In this document: one piece after another, positions 21,801 to 35,268 of the stretch
Layout: each line of letters opens with the position of its first letter
Position numbering within the stretch: the stretch's first letter is position 1
NCBI GenBank assembly: GCA_030867875.1
Contig: JAOWCC010001634.1
Location: forward strand, 4,945,877 to 5,009,876
Length of the DNA: 64,000 nt
Reading direction: 5' to 3'
From: Actinernus sp. WN-2022
Lineage: Eukaryota > Cnidaria > Anthozoa > Actiniaria > Actinernidae
Notes under the pieces: generated by a model
Told to the model about the DNA's origin: nothing
Database searches by the model: none
What the model saw: only the letters and a program-made list of their open reading frames with translations
Translations under genes and position numbers: made by a program

Positions 21801-24800
21801 ATTGCGTTTAATGGGTGGAAGTTTCCTGTATTTTGAGTAACAATACCAGAAAATGGCCTTTTTCTAACCTAAGCATAACCTCTAGGTCTCAAATAAAGAA
21901 ATTATGGGATAGATCTCACACAAGTAAATTATGGGATAGAAAGGCCATTAAAGTCTTCAACTGTCATTTGCCGTTTCAAGAAAACGGCAAAAACACGAGT
22001 TACTGGCTTTTAAAGCTAAAGGCACACAAGATCTAGCATGTTTTCACAAAAGGGGGTTTTAGGTTCTAGGGCTCCTTTTGTGGAAACAGCGTAGATCTTG
22101 TGTGCCTTTAAGCTTTAAAAGCCAGTTACTCGTGTTTTTGCCGCTTTCTTGAAAGGGCAAATGACAGTTTACGACTTTTCTGGCCTTTCTTTCCAATAAT
22201 TGATCTGTAGGTATTTTATGAGGGTGGTGTGGGGTGGGGAGGAGTAGTTCAAAAAATTTCGCGAAAAACCAACTTTGCCTGACGTATGGCGCAACGATTT
22301 GCTTAGTGAAAGATGTACATTTTCCACTAGGTCTGAGAAAAAAGGTGCATTTTTGGGATCAAAACGTTGAAAAGTGAGTTACTGGCTTTTAAAGCCAACA
22401 AGTACGCATTAATTTACTTGTGTAACCTAAATTTCAAAGTGGCGCCATTTCTCGACCTTTTAATGGATTTCGATGCACTATACGGCAATACAACGGCCTC
22501 TTCCTGTACTTTCAGACTGGCGTGCCAGTTTTGCCCTATTTGGAGTAGAAAATCCGAAAATGTTTTTTTTTTGTAACCTAACCTTAATCTCTCAAAGTTA
22601 CTTGTGTACCCTAATATCTTCAAAGTGGCGCCATTTCTCGAGCTTTCAATGGATTTCGATGCACTATACGGCAATACAACGTTCTCTTCATGTAGATTGC
22701 GTTTAATGGGTGGAAGTTTCCTGTATTTTGAGTAACAATACCAGAAAATGGCCTTTTTCTAACCTAAGCATAACCTCTAGGTCTCAAATAAAGAAATTAT
22801 GGGATAGATCTCACACAAGTAAATTATGGGATAGAAAGGCCATTAAAGTCTTCAACTGTCATTTGCCGTTTCAAGAAAACGGCAAAAACACGAGTTACTG
22901 GCTTTTAAAGCTAAAGGCACACAAGATCTAGCATGTTTTCACAAAAGGGGGTTTTAGGTTCTAGGGCTCCTTTTGTGGAAACAGCGTAGATCTTGTGTGC
23001 CTTTAAGCTTTAAAAGCCAGTTACTCGTGTTTTTGCCGCTTTCTTGAAAGGGCAAATGACAGTTTACGACTTTTCTGGCCTTTCTTTCCAATAATTGATC
23101 TGTAGGTATTTTATGAGGGTGGTGTGGGGTGGGGAGGAGTAGTTCAAAAAATTTCGCGAAAAACCAACTTTGCCTGACGTATGGCGCAACGATTTGCTTA
23201 GTGAAAGATGTACATTTTCCACTAGGTCTGAGAAAAAAGGTGCATTTTTGGGATCAAAACGTTGAAAAGTGAGTTACTGGCTTTTAAAGCCAACAAGTAC
23301 GCATTAATTTACTTGTGTAACCTAAATTTCAAAGTGGCGCCATTTCTCGACCTTTTAATGGATTTCGATGCACTATACGGCAATACAACGGCCTCTTCCT
23401 GTACTTTCAGACTGGCGTGCCAGTTTTGCCCTATTTGGAGTAGAAAATCCGAAAATGTGTTTTTTTTGTAACCTAACCTTAATCTCTCAAAGTTACTTGT
23501 GTACCCTAATATCTTCAAAGTGGCGCCATTTCTCGAGCTTTCAATGGATTTCGATGCACTATACGGCAATACAACGTTCTCTTCATGTAGATTGCGTTTA
23601 ATGGGTGGAAGTTTCCTGTATTTTGAGTAACAATACCAGAAAATGGCCTTTTTCTAACCTAAGCATAACCTCTAGGTCTCAAATAAAGAAATTATGGGAT
23701 AGATCTCACACAAGTAAATTATGGGATAGAAAGGCCATTAAAGTCTTCAACTGTCATTTGCCGTTTCAAGAAAACGGCAAAAACACGAGTTACTGGCTTT
23801 TAAAGCTAAAGGCACACAAGAATCTTGTGTGCCTTTAAGCTTTAAAAGCCAGTTACTCGTGTTTTTGCCGCTTTCTTGAAAGGGCAAATGACAGTTTACG
23901 ACTTTTCTGGCCTTTCTTTCCAATAATTGATCTGTAGGTATTTTATGAGGGTGGTGTGGGGTGGGGAGGAGTAGTTCAAAAAATTTCGCGAAAAACCAAC
24001 TTTGCCTGACGTATGGCGCAACGATTTGCTTAGTGAAAGATGTACATTTTCCACTAGGTCTGAGAAAAAAGGTGCATTTTTGGGATCAAAACGTTGAAAA
24101 GTGAGTTACTGGCTTTTAAAGCCAACAAGTACGCATTAATTTACTTGTGTAACCTAAATTTCAAAGTGGCGCCATTTCTCGACCTTTTAATGGATTTCGA
24201 TGCACTATACGGCAATACAACGGCCTCTTCCTGTACTTTCAGACTGGCGTGCCAGTTTTGCCCTATTTGGAGTAGAAAATCCGAAAATGTGTTTTTTTTG
24301 TAACCTAACCTTAATCTCTCAAAGTTACTTGTGTACCCTAATATCTTCAAAGTGGCGCCATTTCTCGAGCTTTCAATGGATTTCGATGCACTATACGGCA
24401 ATACAACGTTCTCTTCATGTAGATTGCGTTTAATGGGTGGAAGTTTCCTGTATTTTGAGTAACAATACCAGAAAATGGCCTTTTTCTAACCTAAGCATAA
24501 CCTCTAGGTCTCAAATAAAGAAATTATGGGATAGATCTCACACAAGTAAATTATGGGATAGAAAGGCCATTAAAGTCTTCAACTGTCATTTGCCGTTTCA
24601 AGAAAACGGCAAAAACACGAGTTACTGGCTTTTAAAGCTAAAGGCACACAAGATCTAGCATGTTTTCACAAAAGGGGGTTTTAGGTTCTAGGGCTCCTTT
24701 TGTGGAAACAGCGTAGATCTTGTGTGCCTTTAAGCTTTAAAAGCCAGTTACTCGTGTTTTTGCCGCTTTCTTGAAAGGGCAAATGACAGTTTACGACTTT

Positions 24801-27339
24801 TCTGGCCTTTCTTTCCAATAATTGATCTGTAGGTATTTTATGAGGGTGGTGTGGGGTGGGGAGGAGTAGTTCAAAAAATTTCGCGAAAAACCAACTTTGC
24901 CTGACGTATGGCGCAACGATTTGCTTAGTGAAAGATGTACATTTTCCACTAGGTCTGAGAAAAAAGGTGCATTTTTGGGATCAAAACGTTGAAAAGTGAG
25001 TTACTGGCTTTTAAAGCCAACAAGTACGCATTAATTTACTTGTGTAACCTAAATTTCAAAGTGGCGCCATTTCTCGACCTTTTAATGGATTTCGATGCAC
25101 TATACGGCAATACAACGGCCTCTTCCTGTACTTTCAGACTGGCGTGCCAGTTTTGCCCTATTTGGAGTAGAAAATCCGAAAATGTGTTTTTTTTGTAACC
25201 TAACCTTAATCTCTCAAAGTTACTTGTGTACCCTAATATCTTCAAAGTGGCGCCATTTCTCGAGCTTTCAATGGATTTCGATGCACTATACGGCAATACA
25301 ACGTTCTCTTCATGTAGATTGCGTTTAATGGGTGGAAGTTTCCTGTATTTTGAGTAACAATACCAGAAAATGGCCTTTTTCTAACCTAAGCATAACCTCT
25401 AGGTCTCAAATAAAGAAATTATGGGATAGATCTCACACAAGTAAATTATGGGATAGAAAGGCCATTAAAGTCTTCAACTGTCATTTGCCGTTTCAAGAAA
25501 ACGGCAAAAACACGAGTTACTGGCTTTTAAAGCTAAAGGCACACAAGATCTAGCATGTTTTCACAAAAGGGGGTTTTAGGTTCTAGGGCTCCTTTTGTGG
25601 AAACAGCGTAGATCTTGTGTGCCTTTAAGCTTTAAAAGCCAGTTACTCGTGTTTTTGCCGCTTTCTTGAAAGGGCAAATGACAGTTTACGACTTTTCTGG
25701 CCTTTCTTTCCAATAATTGATCTGTAGGTATTTTATGAGGGTGGTGTGGGGTGGGGAGGAGTAGTTCAAAAAATTTCGCGAAAAACCAACTTTGCCTGAC
25801 GTATGGCGCAACGATTTGCTTAGTGAAAGATGTACATTTTCCACTAGGTCTGAGAAAAAAGGTGCATTTTTGGGATCAAAACGTTGAAAAGTGAGTTACT
25901 GGCTTTTAAAGCCAACAAGTACGCATTAATTTACTTGTGTAACCTAAATTTCAAAGTGGCGCCATTTCTCGACCTTTTAATGGATTTCGATGCACTATAC
26001 GGCAATACAACGGCCTCTTCCTGTACTTTCAGACTGGCGTGCCAGTTTTGCCCTATTTGGAGTAGAAAATCCGAAAATGTGTTTTTTTTGTAACCTAACC
26101 TTAATCTCTCAAAGTTACTTGTGTACCCTAATATCTTCAAAGTGGCGCCATTTCTCGAGCTTTCAATGGATTTCGATGCACTATACGGCAATACAACGTT
26201 CTCTTCATGTAGATTGCGTTTAATGGGTGGAAGTTTCCTGTATTTTGAGTAACAATACCAGAAAATGGCCTTTTTCTAACCTAAGCATAACCTCTAGGTC
26301 TCAAATAAAGAAATTATGGGATAGATCTCACACAAGTAAATTATGGGATAGAAAGGCCATTAAAGTCTTCAACTGTCATTTGCCGTTTCAAGAAAACGGC
26401 AAAAACACGAGTTACTGGCTTTTAAAGCTAAAGGCACACAAGATCTAGCATGTTTTCACAAAAGGGGGTTTTAGGTTCTAGGGCTCCTTTTGTGGAAACA
26501 GCGTAGATCTTGTGTGCCTTTAAGCTTTAAAAGCCAGTTACTCGTGTTTTTGCCGCTTTCTTGAAAGGGCAAATGACAGTTTACGACTTTTCTGGCCTTT
26601 CTTTCCAATAATTGATCTGTAGGTATTTTATGAGGGTGGTGTGGGGTGGGGAGGAGTAGTTCAAAAAATTTCGCGAAAAACCAACTTTGCCTGACGTATG
26701 GCGCAACGATTTGCTTAGTGAAAGATGTACATTTTCCACTAGGTCTGAGAAAAAAGGTGCATTTTTGGGATCAAAACGTTGAAAAGTGAGTTACTGGCTT
26801 TTAAAGCCAACAAGTACGCATTAATTTACTTGTGTAACCTAAATTTCAAAGTGGCGCCATTTCTCGACCTTTTAATGGATTTCGATGCACTATACGGCAA
26901 TACAACGGCCTCTTCCTGTACTTTCAGACTGGCGTGCCAGTTTTGCCCTATTTGGAGTAGAAAATCCGAAAATGTGTTTTTTTTGTAACCTAACCTTAAT
27001 CTCTCAAAGTTACTTGTGTACCCTAATATCTTCAAAGTGGCGCCATTTCTCGAGCTTTCAATGGATTTCGATGCACTATACGGCAATACAACGTTCTCTT
27101 CATGTAGATTGCGTTTAATGGGTGGAAGTTTCCTGTATTTTGAGTAACAATACCAGAAAATGGCCTTTTTCTAACCTAAGCATAACCTCTAGGTCTCAAA
27201 TAAAGAAATTATGGGATAGATCTCACACAAGTAAATTATGGGATAGAAAGGCCATTAAAGTCTTCAACTGTCATTTGCCGTTTCAAGAAAACGGCAAAAA
27301 CACGAGTTACTGGCTTTTAAAGCTAAAGGCACACAAGAA

Positions 27340-28171
27340 TCTTGTGTGCCTTTAAGCTTTAAAAGCCAGTTACTCGTGTTTTTGCCGCTTTCTTGAAAGG
27401 GCAAATGACAGTTGAAGACTTTTCTGGCCTTTCTTTCCAATAATTGATCTGTAGGTATTTTATGAGGGTGGTGTGGGGTGGGGAGGAGTAGTTCAAAAAA
27501 TTTCGCGAAAAACCAACTTTGCCTGACGTATGGCGCAACGATTTGCTTAGTGAAAGATGTACATTTTCCACTAGGTCTGAGAAAAAAGGTGCATTTTTGG
27601 GATCAAAACGTTGAAAAGTGAGTTACTGGCTTTTAAAGCCAACAAGTACGCATTAATTTACTTGTGTAACCTAAATTTCAAAGTGGCGCCATTTCTCGAC
27701 CTTTTAATGGATTTCGATGCACTATACGGCAATACAACGGCCTCTTCCTGTACTTTCAGACTGGCGTGCCAGTTTTGCCCTATTTGGAGTAGAAAATCCG
27801 AAAATGTGTTTTTTTTGTAACCTAACCTTAATCTCTCAAAGTTACTTGTGTACCCTAATATCTTCAAAGTGGCGCCATTTCTCGAGCTTTCAATGGATTT
27901 CGATGCACTATACGGCAATACAACGTTCTCTTCATGTAGATTGCGTTTAATGGGTGGAAGTTTCCTGTATTTTGAGTAACAATACCAGAAAATGGCCTTT
28001 TTCTAACCTAAGCATAACCTCTAGGTCTCAAATAAAGAAATTATGGGATAGATCTCACACAAGTAAATTATGGGATAGAAAGGCCATTAAAGTCTTCAAC
28101 TGTCATTTGCCGTTTCAAGAAAACGGCAAAAACACGAGTTACTGGCTTTTAAAGCTAAAGGCACACAAGAA
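27340..28171 (+). repeat. Monomer 15, carrying an arm-to-arm conversion
   Basis: At 27414 and 27416 this copy reads GACAGTTGAAGAC where the other copies read GACAGTTTACGAC. The changed form is exactly the reverse complement of GTCTTCAACTGTC in the opposite palindrome arm. Both of its junctions are of the short, hairpin-less type. Confidence 0.9.
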
Positions 28172-31100
28172 TCTTGTGTGCCTTTAAGCTTTAAAAGCCA
28201 GTTACTCGTGTTTTTGCCGCTTTCTTGAAAGGGCAAATGACAGTTTACGACTTTTCTGGCCTTTCTTTCCAATAATTGATCTGTAGGTATTTTATGAGGG
28301 TGGTGTGGGGTGGGGAGGAGTAGTTCAAAAAATTTCGCGAAAAACCAACTTTGCCTGACGTATGGCGCAACGATTTGCTTAGTGAAAGATGTACATTTTC
28401 CACTAGGTCTGAGAAAAAAGGTGCATTTTTGGGATCAAAACGTTGAAAAGTGAGTTACTGGCTTTTAAAGCCAACAAGTACGCATTAATTTACTTGTGTA
28501 ACCTAAATTTCAAAGTGGCGCCATTTCTCGACCTTTTAATGGATTTCGATGCACTATACGGCAATACAACGGCCTCTTCCTGTACTTTCAGACTGGCGTG
28601 CCAGTTTTGCCCTATTTGGAGTAGAAAATCCGAAAATGTGTTTTTTTTGTAACCTAACCTTAATCTCTCAAAGTTACTTGTGTACCCTAATATCTTCAAA
28701 GTGGCGCCATTTCTCGAGCTTTCAATGGATTTCGATGCACTATACGGCAATACAACGTTCTCTTCATGTAGATTGCGTTTAATGGGTGGAAGTTTCCTGT
28801 ATTTTGAGTAACAATACCAGAAAATGGCCTTTTTCTAACCTAAGCATAACCTCTAGGTCTCAAATAAAGAAATTATGGGATAGATCTCACACAAGTAAAT
28901 TATGGGATAGAAAGGCCATTAAAGTCTTCAACTGTCATTTGCCGTTTCAAGAAAACGGCAAAAACACGAGTTACTGGCTTTTAAAGCTAAAGGCACACAA
29001 GAATCTTGTGTGCCTTTAAGCTTTAAAAGCCAGTTACTCGTGTTTTTGCCGCTTTCTTGAAAGGGCAAATGACAGTTTACGACTTTTCTGGCCTTTCTTT
29101 CCAATAATTGATCTGTAGGTATTTTATGAGGGTGGTGTGGGGTGGGGAGGAGTAGTTCAAAAAATTTCGCGAAAAACCAACTTTGCCTGACGTATGGCGC
29201 AACGATTTGCTTAGTGAAAGATGTACATTTTCCACTAGGTCTGAGAAAAAAGGTGCATTTTTGGGATCAAAACGTTGAAAAGTGAGTTACTGGCTTTTAA
29301 AGCCAACAAGTACGCATTAATTTACTTGTGTAACCTAAATTTCAAAGTGGCGCCATTTCTCGACCTTTTAATGGATTTCGATGCACTATACGGCAATACA
29401 ACGGCCTCTTCCTGTACTTTCAGACTGGCGTGCCAGTTTTGCCCTATTTGGAGTAGAAAATCCGAAAATGTGTTTTTTTTGTAACCTAACCTTAATCTCT
29501 CAAAGTTACTTGTGTACCCTAATATCTTCAAAGTGGCGCCATTTCTCGAGCTTTCAATGGATTTCGATGCACTATACGGCAATACAACGTTCTCTTCATG
29601 TAGATTGCGTTTAATGGGTGGAAGTTTCCTGTATTTTGAGTAACAATACCAGAAAATGGCCTTTTTCTAACCTAAGCATAACCTCTAGGTCTCAAATAAA
29701 GAAATTATGGGATAGATCTCACACAAGTAAATTATGGGATAGAAAGGCCATTAAAGTCTTCAACTGTCATTTGCCGTTTCAAGAAAACGGCAAAAACACG
29801 AGTTACTGGCTTTTAAAGCTAAAGGCACACAAGATCTAGCATGTTTTCACAAAAGGGGGTTTTAGGTTCTAGGGCTCCTTTTGTGGAAACAGCGTAGATC
29901 TTGTGTGCCTTTAAGCTTTAAAAGCCAGTTACTCGTGTTTTTGCCGCTTTCTTGAAAGGGCAAATGACAGTTTACGACTTTTCTGGCCTTTCTTTCCAAT
30001 AATTGATCTGTAGGTATTTTATGAGGGTGGTGTGGGGTGGGGAGGAGTAGTTCAAAAAATTTCGCGAAAAACCAACTTTGCCTGACGTATGGCGCAACGA
30101 TTTGCTTAGTGAAAGATGTACATTTTCCACTAGGTCTGAGAAAAAAGGTGCATTTTTGGGATCAAAACGTTGAAAAGTGAGTTACTGGCTTTTAAAGCCA
30201 ACAAGTACGCATTAATTTACTTGTGTAACCTAAATTTCAAAGTGGCGCCATTTCTCGACCTTTTAATGGATTTCGATGCACTATACGGCAATACAACGGC
30301 CTCTTCCTGTACTTTCAGACTGGCGTGCCAGTTTTGCCCTATTTGGAGTAGAAAATCCGAAAATGTGTTTTTTTTGTAACCTAACCTTAATCTCTCAAAG
30401 TTACTTGTGTACCCTAATATCTTCAAAGTGGCGCCATTTCTCGAGCTTTCAATGGATTTCGATGCACTATACGGCAATACAACGTTCTCTTCATGTAGAT
30501 TGCGTTTAATGGGTGGAAGTTTCCTGTATTTTGAGTAACAATACCAGAAAATGGCCTTTTTCTAACCTAAGCATAACCTCTAGGTCTCAAATAAAGAAAT
30601 TATGGGATAGATCTCACACAAGTAAATTATGGGATAGAAAGGCCATTAAAGTCTTCAACTGTCATTTGCCGTTTCAAGAAAACGGCAAAAACACGAGTTA
30701 CTGGCTTTTAAAGCTAAAGGCACACAAGATCTAGCATGTTTTCACAAAAGGGGGTTTTAGGTTCTAGGGCTCCTTTTGTGGAAACAGCGTAGATCTTGTG
30801 TGCCTTTAAGCTTTAAAAGCCAGTTACTCGTGTTTTTGCCGCTTTCTTGAAAGGGCAAATGACAGTTTACGACTTTTCTGGCCTTTCTTTCCAATAATTG
30901 ATCTGTAGGTATTTTATGAGGGTGGTGTGGGGTGGGGAGGAGTAGTTCAAAAAATTTCGCGAAAAACCAACTTTGCCTGACGTATGGCGCAACGATTTGC
31001 TTAGTGAAAGATGTACATTTTCCACTAGGTCTGAGAAAAAAGGTGCATTTTTGGGATCAAAACGTTGAAAAGTGAGTTACTGGCTTTTAAAGCCAACAAG

Positions 31101-33478
31101 TACGCATTAATTTACTTGTGTAACCTAAATTTCAAAGTGGCGCCATTTCTCGACCTTTTAATGGATTTCGATGCACTATACGGCAATACAACGGCCTCTT
31201 CCTGTACTTTCAGACTGGCGTGCCAGTTTTGCCCTATTTGGAGTAGAAAATCCGAAAATGTGTTTTTTTTGTAACCTAACCTTAATCTCTCAAAGTTACT
31301 TGTGTACCCTAATATCTTCAAAGTGGCGCCATTTCTCGAGCTTTCAATGGATTTCGATGCACTATACGGCAATACAACGTTCTCTTCATGTAGATTGCGT
31401 TTAATGGGTGGAAGTTTCCTGTATTTTGAGTAACAATACCAGAAAATGGCCTTTTTCTAACCTAAGCATAACCTCTAGGTCTCAAATAAAGAAATTATGG
31501 GATAGATCTCACACAAGTAAATTATGGGATAGAAAGGCCATTAAAGTCTTCAACTGTCATTTGCCGTTTCAAGAAAACGGCAAAAACACGAGTTACTGGC
31601 TTTTAAAGCTAAAGGCACACAAGATCTAGCATGTTTTCACAAAAGGGGGTTTTAGGTTCTAGGGCTCCTTTTGTGGAAACAGCGTAGATCTTGTGTGCCT
31701 TTAAGCTTTAAAAGCCAGTTACTCGTGTTTTTGCCGCTTTCTTGAAAGGGCAAATGACAGTTTACGACTTTTCTGGCCTTTCTTTCCAATAATTGATCTG
31801 TAGGTATTTTATGAGGGTGGTGTGGGGTGGGGAGGAGTAGTTCAAAAAATTTCGCGAAAAACCAACTTTGCCTGACGTATGGCGCAACGATTTGCTTAGT
31901 GAAAGATGTACATTTTCCACTAGGTCTGAGAAAAAAGGTGCATTTTTGGGATCAAAACGTTGAAAAGTGAGTTACTGGCTTTTAAAGCCAACAAGTACGC
32001 ATTAATTTACTTGTGTAACCTAAATTTCAAAGTGGCGCCATTTCTCGACCTTTTAATGGATTTCGATGCACTATACGGCAATACAACGGCCTCTTCCTGT
32101 ACTTTCAGACTGGCGTGCCAGTTTTGCCCTATTTGGAGTAGAAAATCCGAAAATGTGTTTTTTTTGTAACCTAACCTTAATCTCTCAAAGTTACTTGTGT
32201 ACCCTAATATCTTCAAAGTGGCGCCATTTCTCGAGCTTTCAATGGATTTCGATGCACTATACGGCAATACAACGTTCTCTTCATGTAGATTGCGTTTAAT
32301 GGGTGGAAGTTTCCTGTATTTTGAGTAACAATACCAGAAAATGGCCTTTTTCTAACCTAAGCATAACCTCTAGGTCTCAAATAAAGAAATTATGGGATAG
32401 ATCTCACACAAGTAAATTATGGGATAGAAAGGCCATTAAAGTCTTCAACTGTCATTTGCCGTTTCAAGAAAACGGCAAAAACACGAGTTACTGGCTTTTA
32501 AAGCTAAAGGCACACAAGATCTAGCATGTTTTCACAAAAGGGGGTTTTAGGTTCTAGGGCTCCTTTTGTGGAAACAGCGTAGATCTTGTGTGCCTTTAAG
32601 CTTTAAAAGCCAGTTACTCGTGTTTTTGCCGCTTTCTTGAAAGGGCAAATGACAGTTTACGACTTTTCTGGCCTTTCTTTCCAATAATTGATCTGTAGGT
32701 ATTTTATGAGGGTGGTGTGGGGTGGGGAGGAGTAGTTCAAAAAATTTCGCGAAAAACCAACTTTGCCTGACGTATGGCGCAACGATTTGCTTAGTGAAAG
32801 ATGTACATTTTCCACTAGGTCTGAGAAAAAAGGTGCATTTTTGGGATCAAAACGTTGAAAAGTGAGTTACTGGCTTTTAAAGCCAACAAGTACGCATTAA
32901 TTTACTTGTGTAACCTAAATTTCAAAGTGGCGCCATTTCTCGACCTTTTAATGGATTTCGATGCACTATACGGCAATACAACGGCCTCTTCCTGTACTTT
33001 CAGACTGGCGTGCCAGTTTTGCCCTATTTGGAGTAGAAAATCCGAAAATGTGTTTTTTTTGTAACCTAACCTTAATCTCTCAAAGTTACTTGTGTACCCT
33101 AATATCTTCAAAGTGGCGCCATTTCTCGAGCTTTCAATGGATTTCGATGCACTATACGGCAATACAACGTTCTCTTCATGTAGATTGCGTTTAATGGGTG
33201 GAAGTTTCCTGTATTTTGAGTAACAATACCAGAAAATGGCCTTTTTCTAACCTAAGCATAACCTCTAGGTCTCAAATAAAGAAATTATGGGATAGATCTC
33301 ACACAAGTAAATTATGGGATAGAAAGGCCATTAAAGTCTTCAACTGTCATTTGCCGTTTCAAGAAAACGGCAAAAACACGAGTTACTGGCTTTTAAAGCT
33401 AAAGGCACACAAGATCTAGCATGTTTTCACAAAAGGGGGTTTTAGGTTCTAGGGCTCCTTTTGTGGAAACAGCGTAGA

Positions 33479-35268
33479 TCTTGTGTGCCTTTAAGCTTTA
33501 AAAGCCAGTTACTCGTGTTTTTGCCGCTTTCTTGAAAGGGCAAATGACAGTTTACGACTTTTCTGGCCTTTCTTTCCAATAATTGATCTGTAGGTATTTT
33601 ATGAGGGTGGTGTGGGGTGGGGAGGAGTAGTTCCAAAAATTTCGCGAAAAACCAACTTTGCCTGACGTATGGCGCAACGATTTGCTTAGTGAAAGATGTA
33701 CATTTTCCACTAGGTCTGAGAAAAAAGGTGCATTTTTGGGATCAAAACGTTGAAAAGTGAGTTACTGGCTTTTAAAGCCAACAAGTACGCATTAATTTAC
33801 TTGTGTAACCTAAATTTCAAAGTGGCGCCATTTCTCGACCTTTTAATGGATATCGATGCACTATACGGCAATACAACGGCCTCTTCCTGTACTTTCAGAC
33901 TGGCGTGCCAGTTTTGCCCTATTTGGAGTAGAAAATCCGAAAATGTGTTTTTTTTGTAACCTAACCTTAATCTCTCAAAGTTACTTGTGTACCCTAATAT
34001 CTTCAAAGTGGCGCCATTTCTCGAGCTTTCAATGGATTTCGATGCACTATACGGCAATACAACGTTCTCTTCATGTAGATTGCGCTTAATGGGTGGAAGT
34101 TTCCTGTATTTTGAGTAACAATACCAGAAAATGGCCTTTTTCTAACCTAAGCATAACCTCTAGGTCTCAAATAAAGAAATTATGGGATAGATCTCACACA
34201 AGTAAATTATGGGATAGAAAGGCCATTAAAGTCTTCAACTGTCATTTGCCGTTTCAAGAAAACGGCAAAAACACGAGTTACTGGCTTTTAAAGCTAAAGG
34301 CACACAAGATCTAGCATGTTTTCACAAAAGGGGGTTTTAGGTTCTAGGGCTCCTTTTGTGGAAACAGCGTAGATCTTGTGTGCCTTTAAGCTTTAAAAGC
34401 CAGTTACTCGTGTTTTTGCCGCTTTCTTGAAAGGGCAAATGACAGTTTACGACTTTTCTGGCCTTTCTTTCCAATAATTGATCTGTAGGTATTTTATGAG
34501 GGTGGTGTGGGGTGGGGAGGAGTAGTTCCAAAAATTTCGCGAAAAACCAACTTTGCCTGACGTATGGCGCAACGATTTGCTTAGTGAAAGATGTACATTT
34601 TCCACTAGGTCTGAGAAAAAAGGTGCATTTTTGGGATCAAAACGTTGAAAAGTGAGTTACTGGCTTTTAAAGCCAACAAGTACGCATTAATTTACTTGTG
34701 TAACCTAAATTTCAAAGTGGCGCCATTTCTCGACCTTTTAATGGATATCGATGCACTATACGGCAATACAACGGCCTCTTCCTGTACTTTCAGACTGGCG
34801 TGCCAGTTTTGCCCTATTTGGAGTAGAAAATCCGAAAATGTGTTTTTTTTGTAACCTAACCTTAATCTCTCAAAGTTACTTGTGTACCCTAATATCTTCA
34901 AAGTGGCGCCATTTCTCGAGCTTTCAATGGATTTCGATGCACTATACGGCAATACAACGTTCTCTTCATGTAGATTGCGCTTAATGGGTGGAAGTTTCCT
35001 GTATTTTGAGTAACAATACCAGAAAATGGCCTTTTTCTAACCTAAGCATAACCTCTAGGTCTCAAATAAAGAAATTATGGGATAGATCTCACACAAGTAA
35101 ATTATGGGATAGAAAGGCCATTAAAGTCTTCAACTGTCATTTGCCGTTTCAAGAAAACGGCAAAAACACGAGTTACTGGCTTTTAAAGCTAAAGGCACAC
35201 AAGATCTAGCATGTTTTCACAAAAGGGGGTTTTAGGTTCTAGGGCTCCTTTTGTGGAAACAGCGTAGA
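33479..35268 (+). repeat. Monomers 22-23, two adjacent copies of the three-variant haplotype
   Basis: Both carry TTCCAAAAAT (33634 in the first), GATATCGATG (33852) and GCGCTTAAT (34085) where the standard monomer has TTCAAAAAAT, GATTTCGATG and GCGTTTAAT. The same three changes travel together in monomers 29, 31, 45, 48 and 54. Confidence 0.9.
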
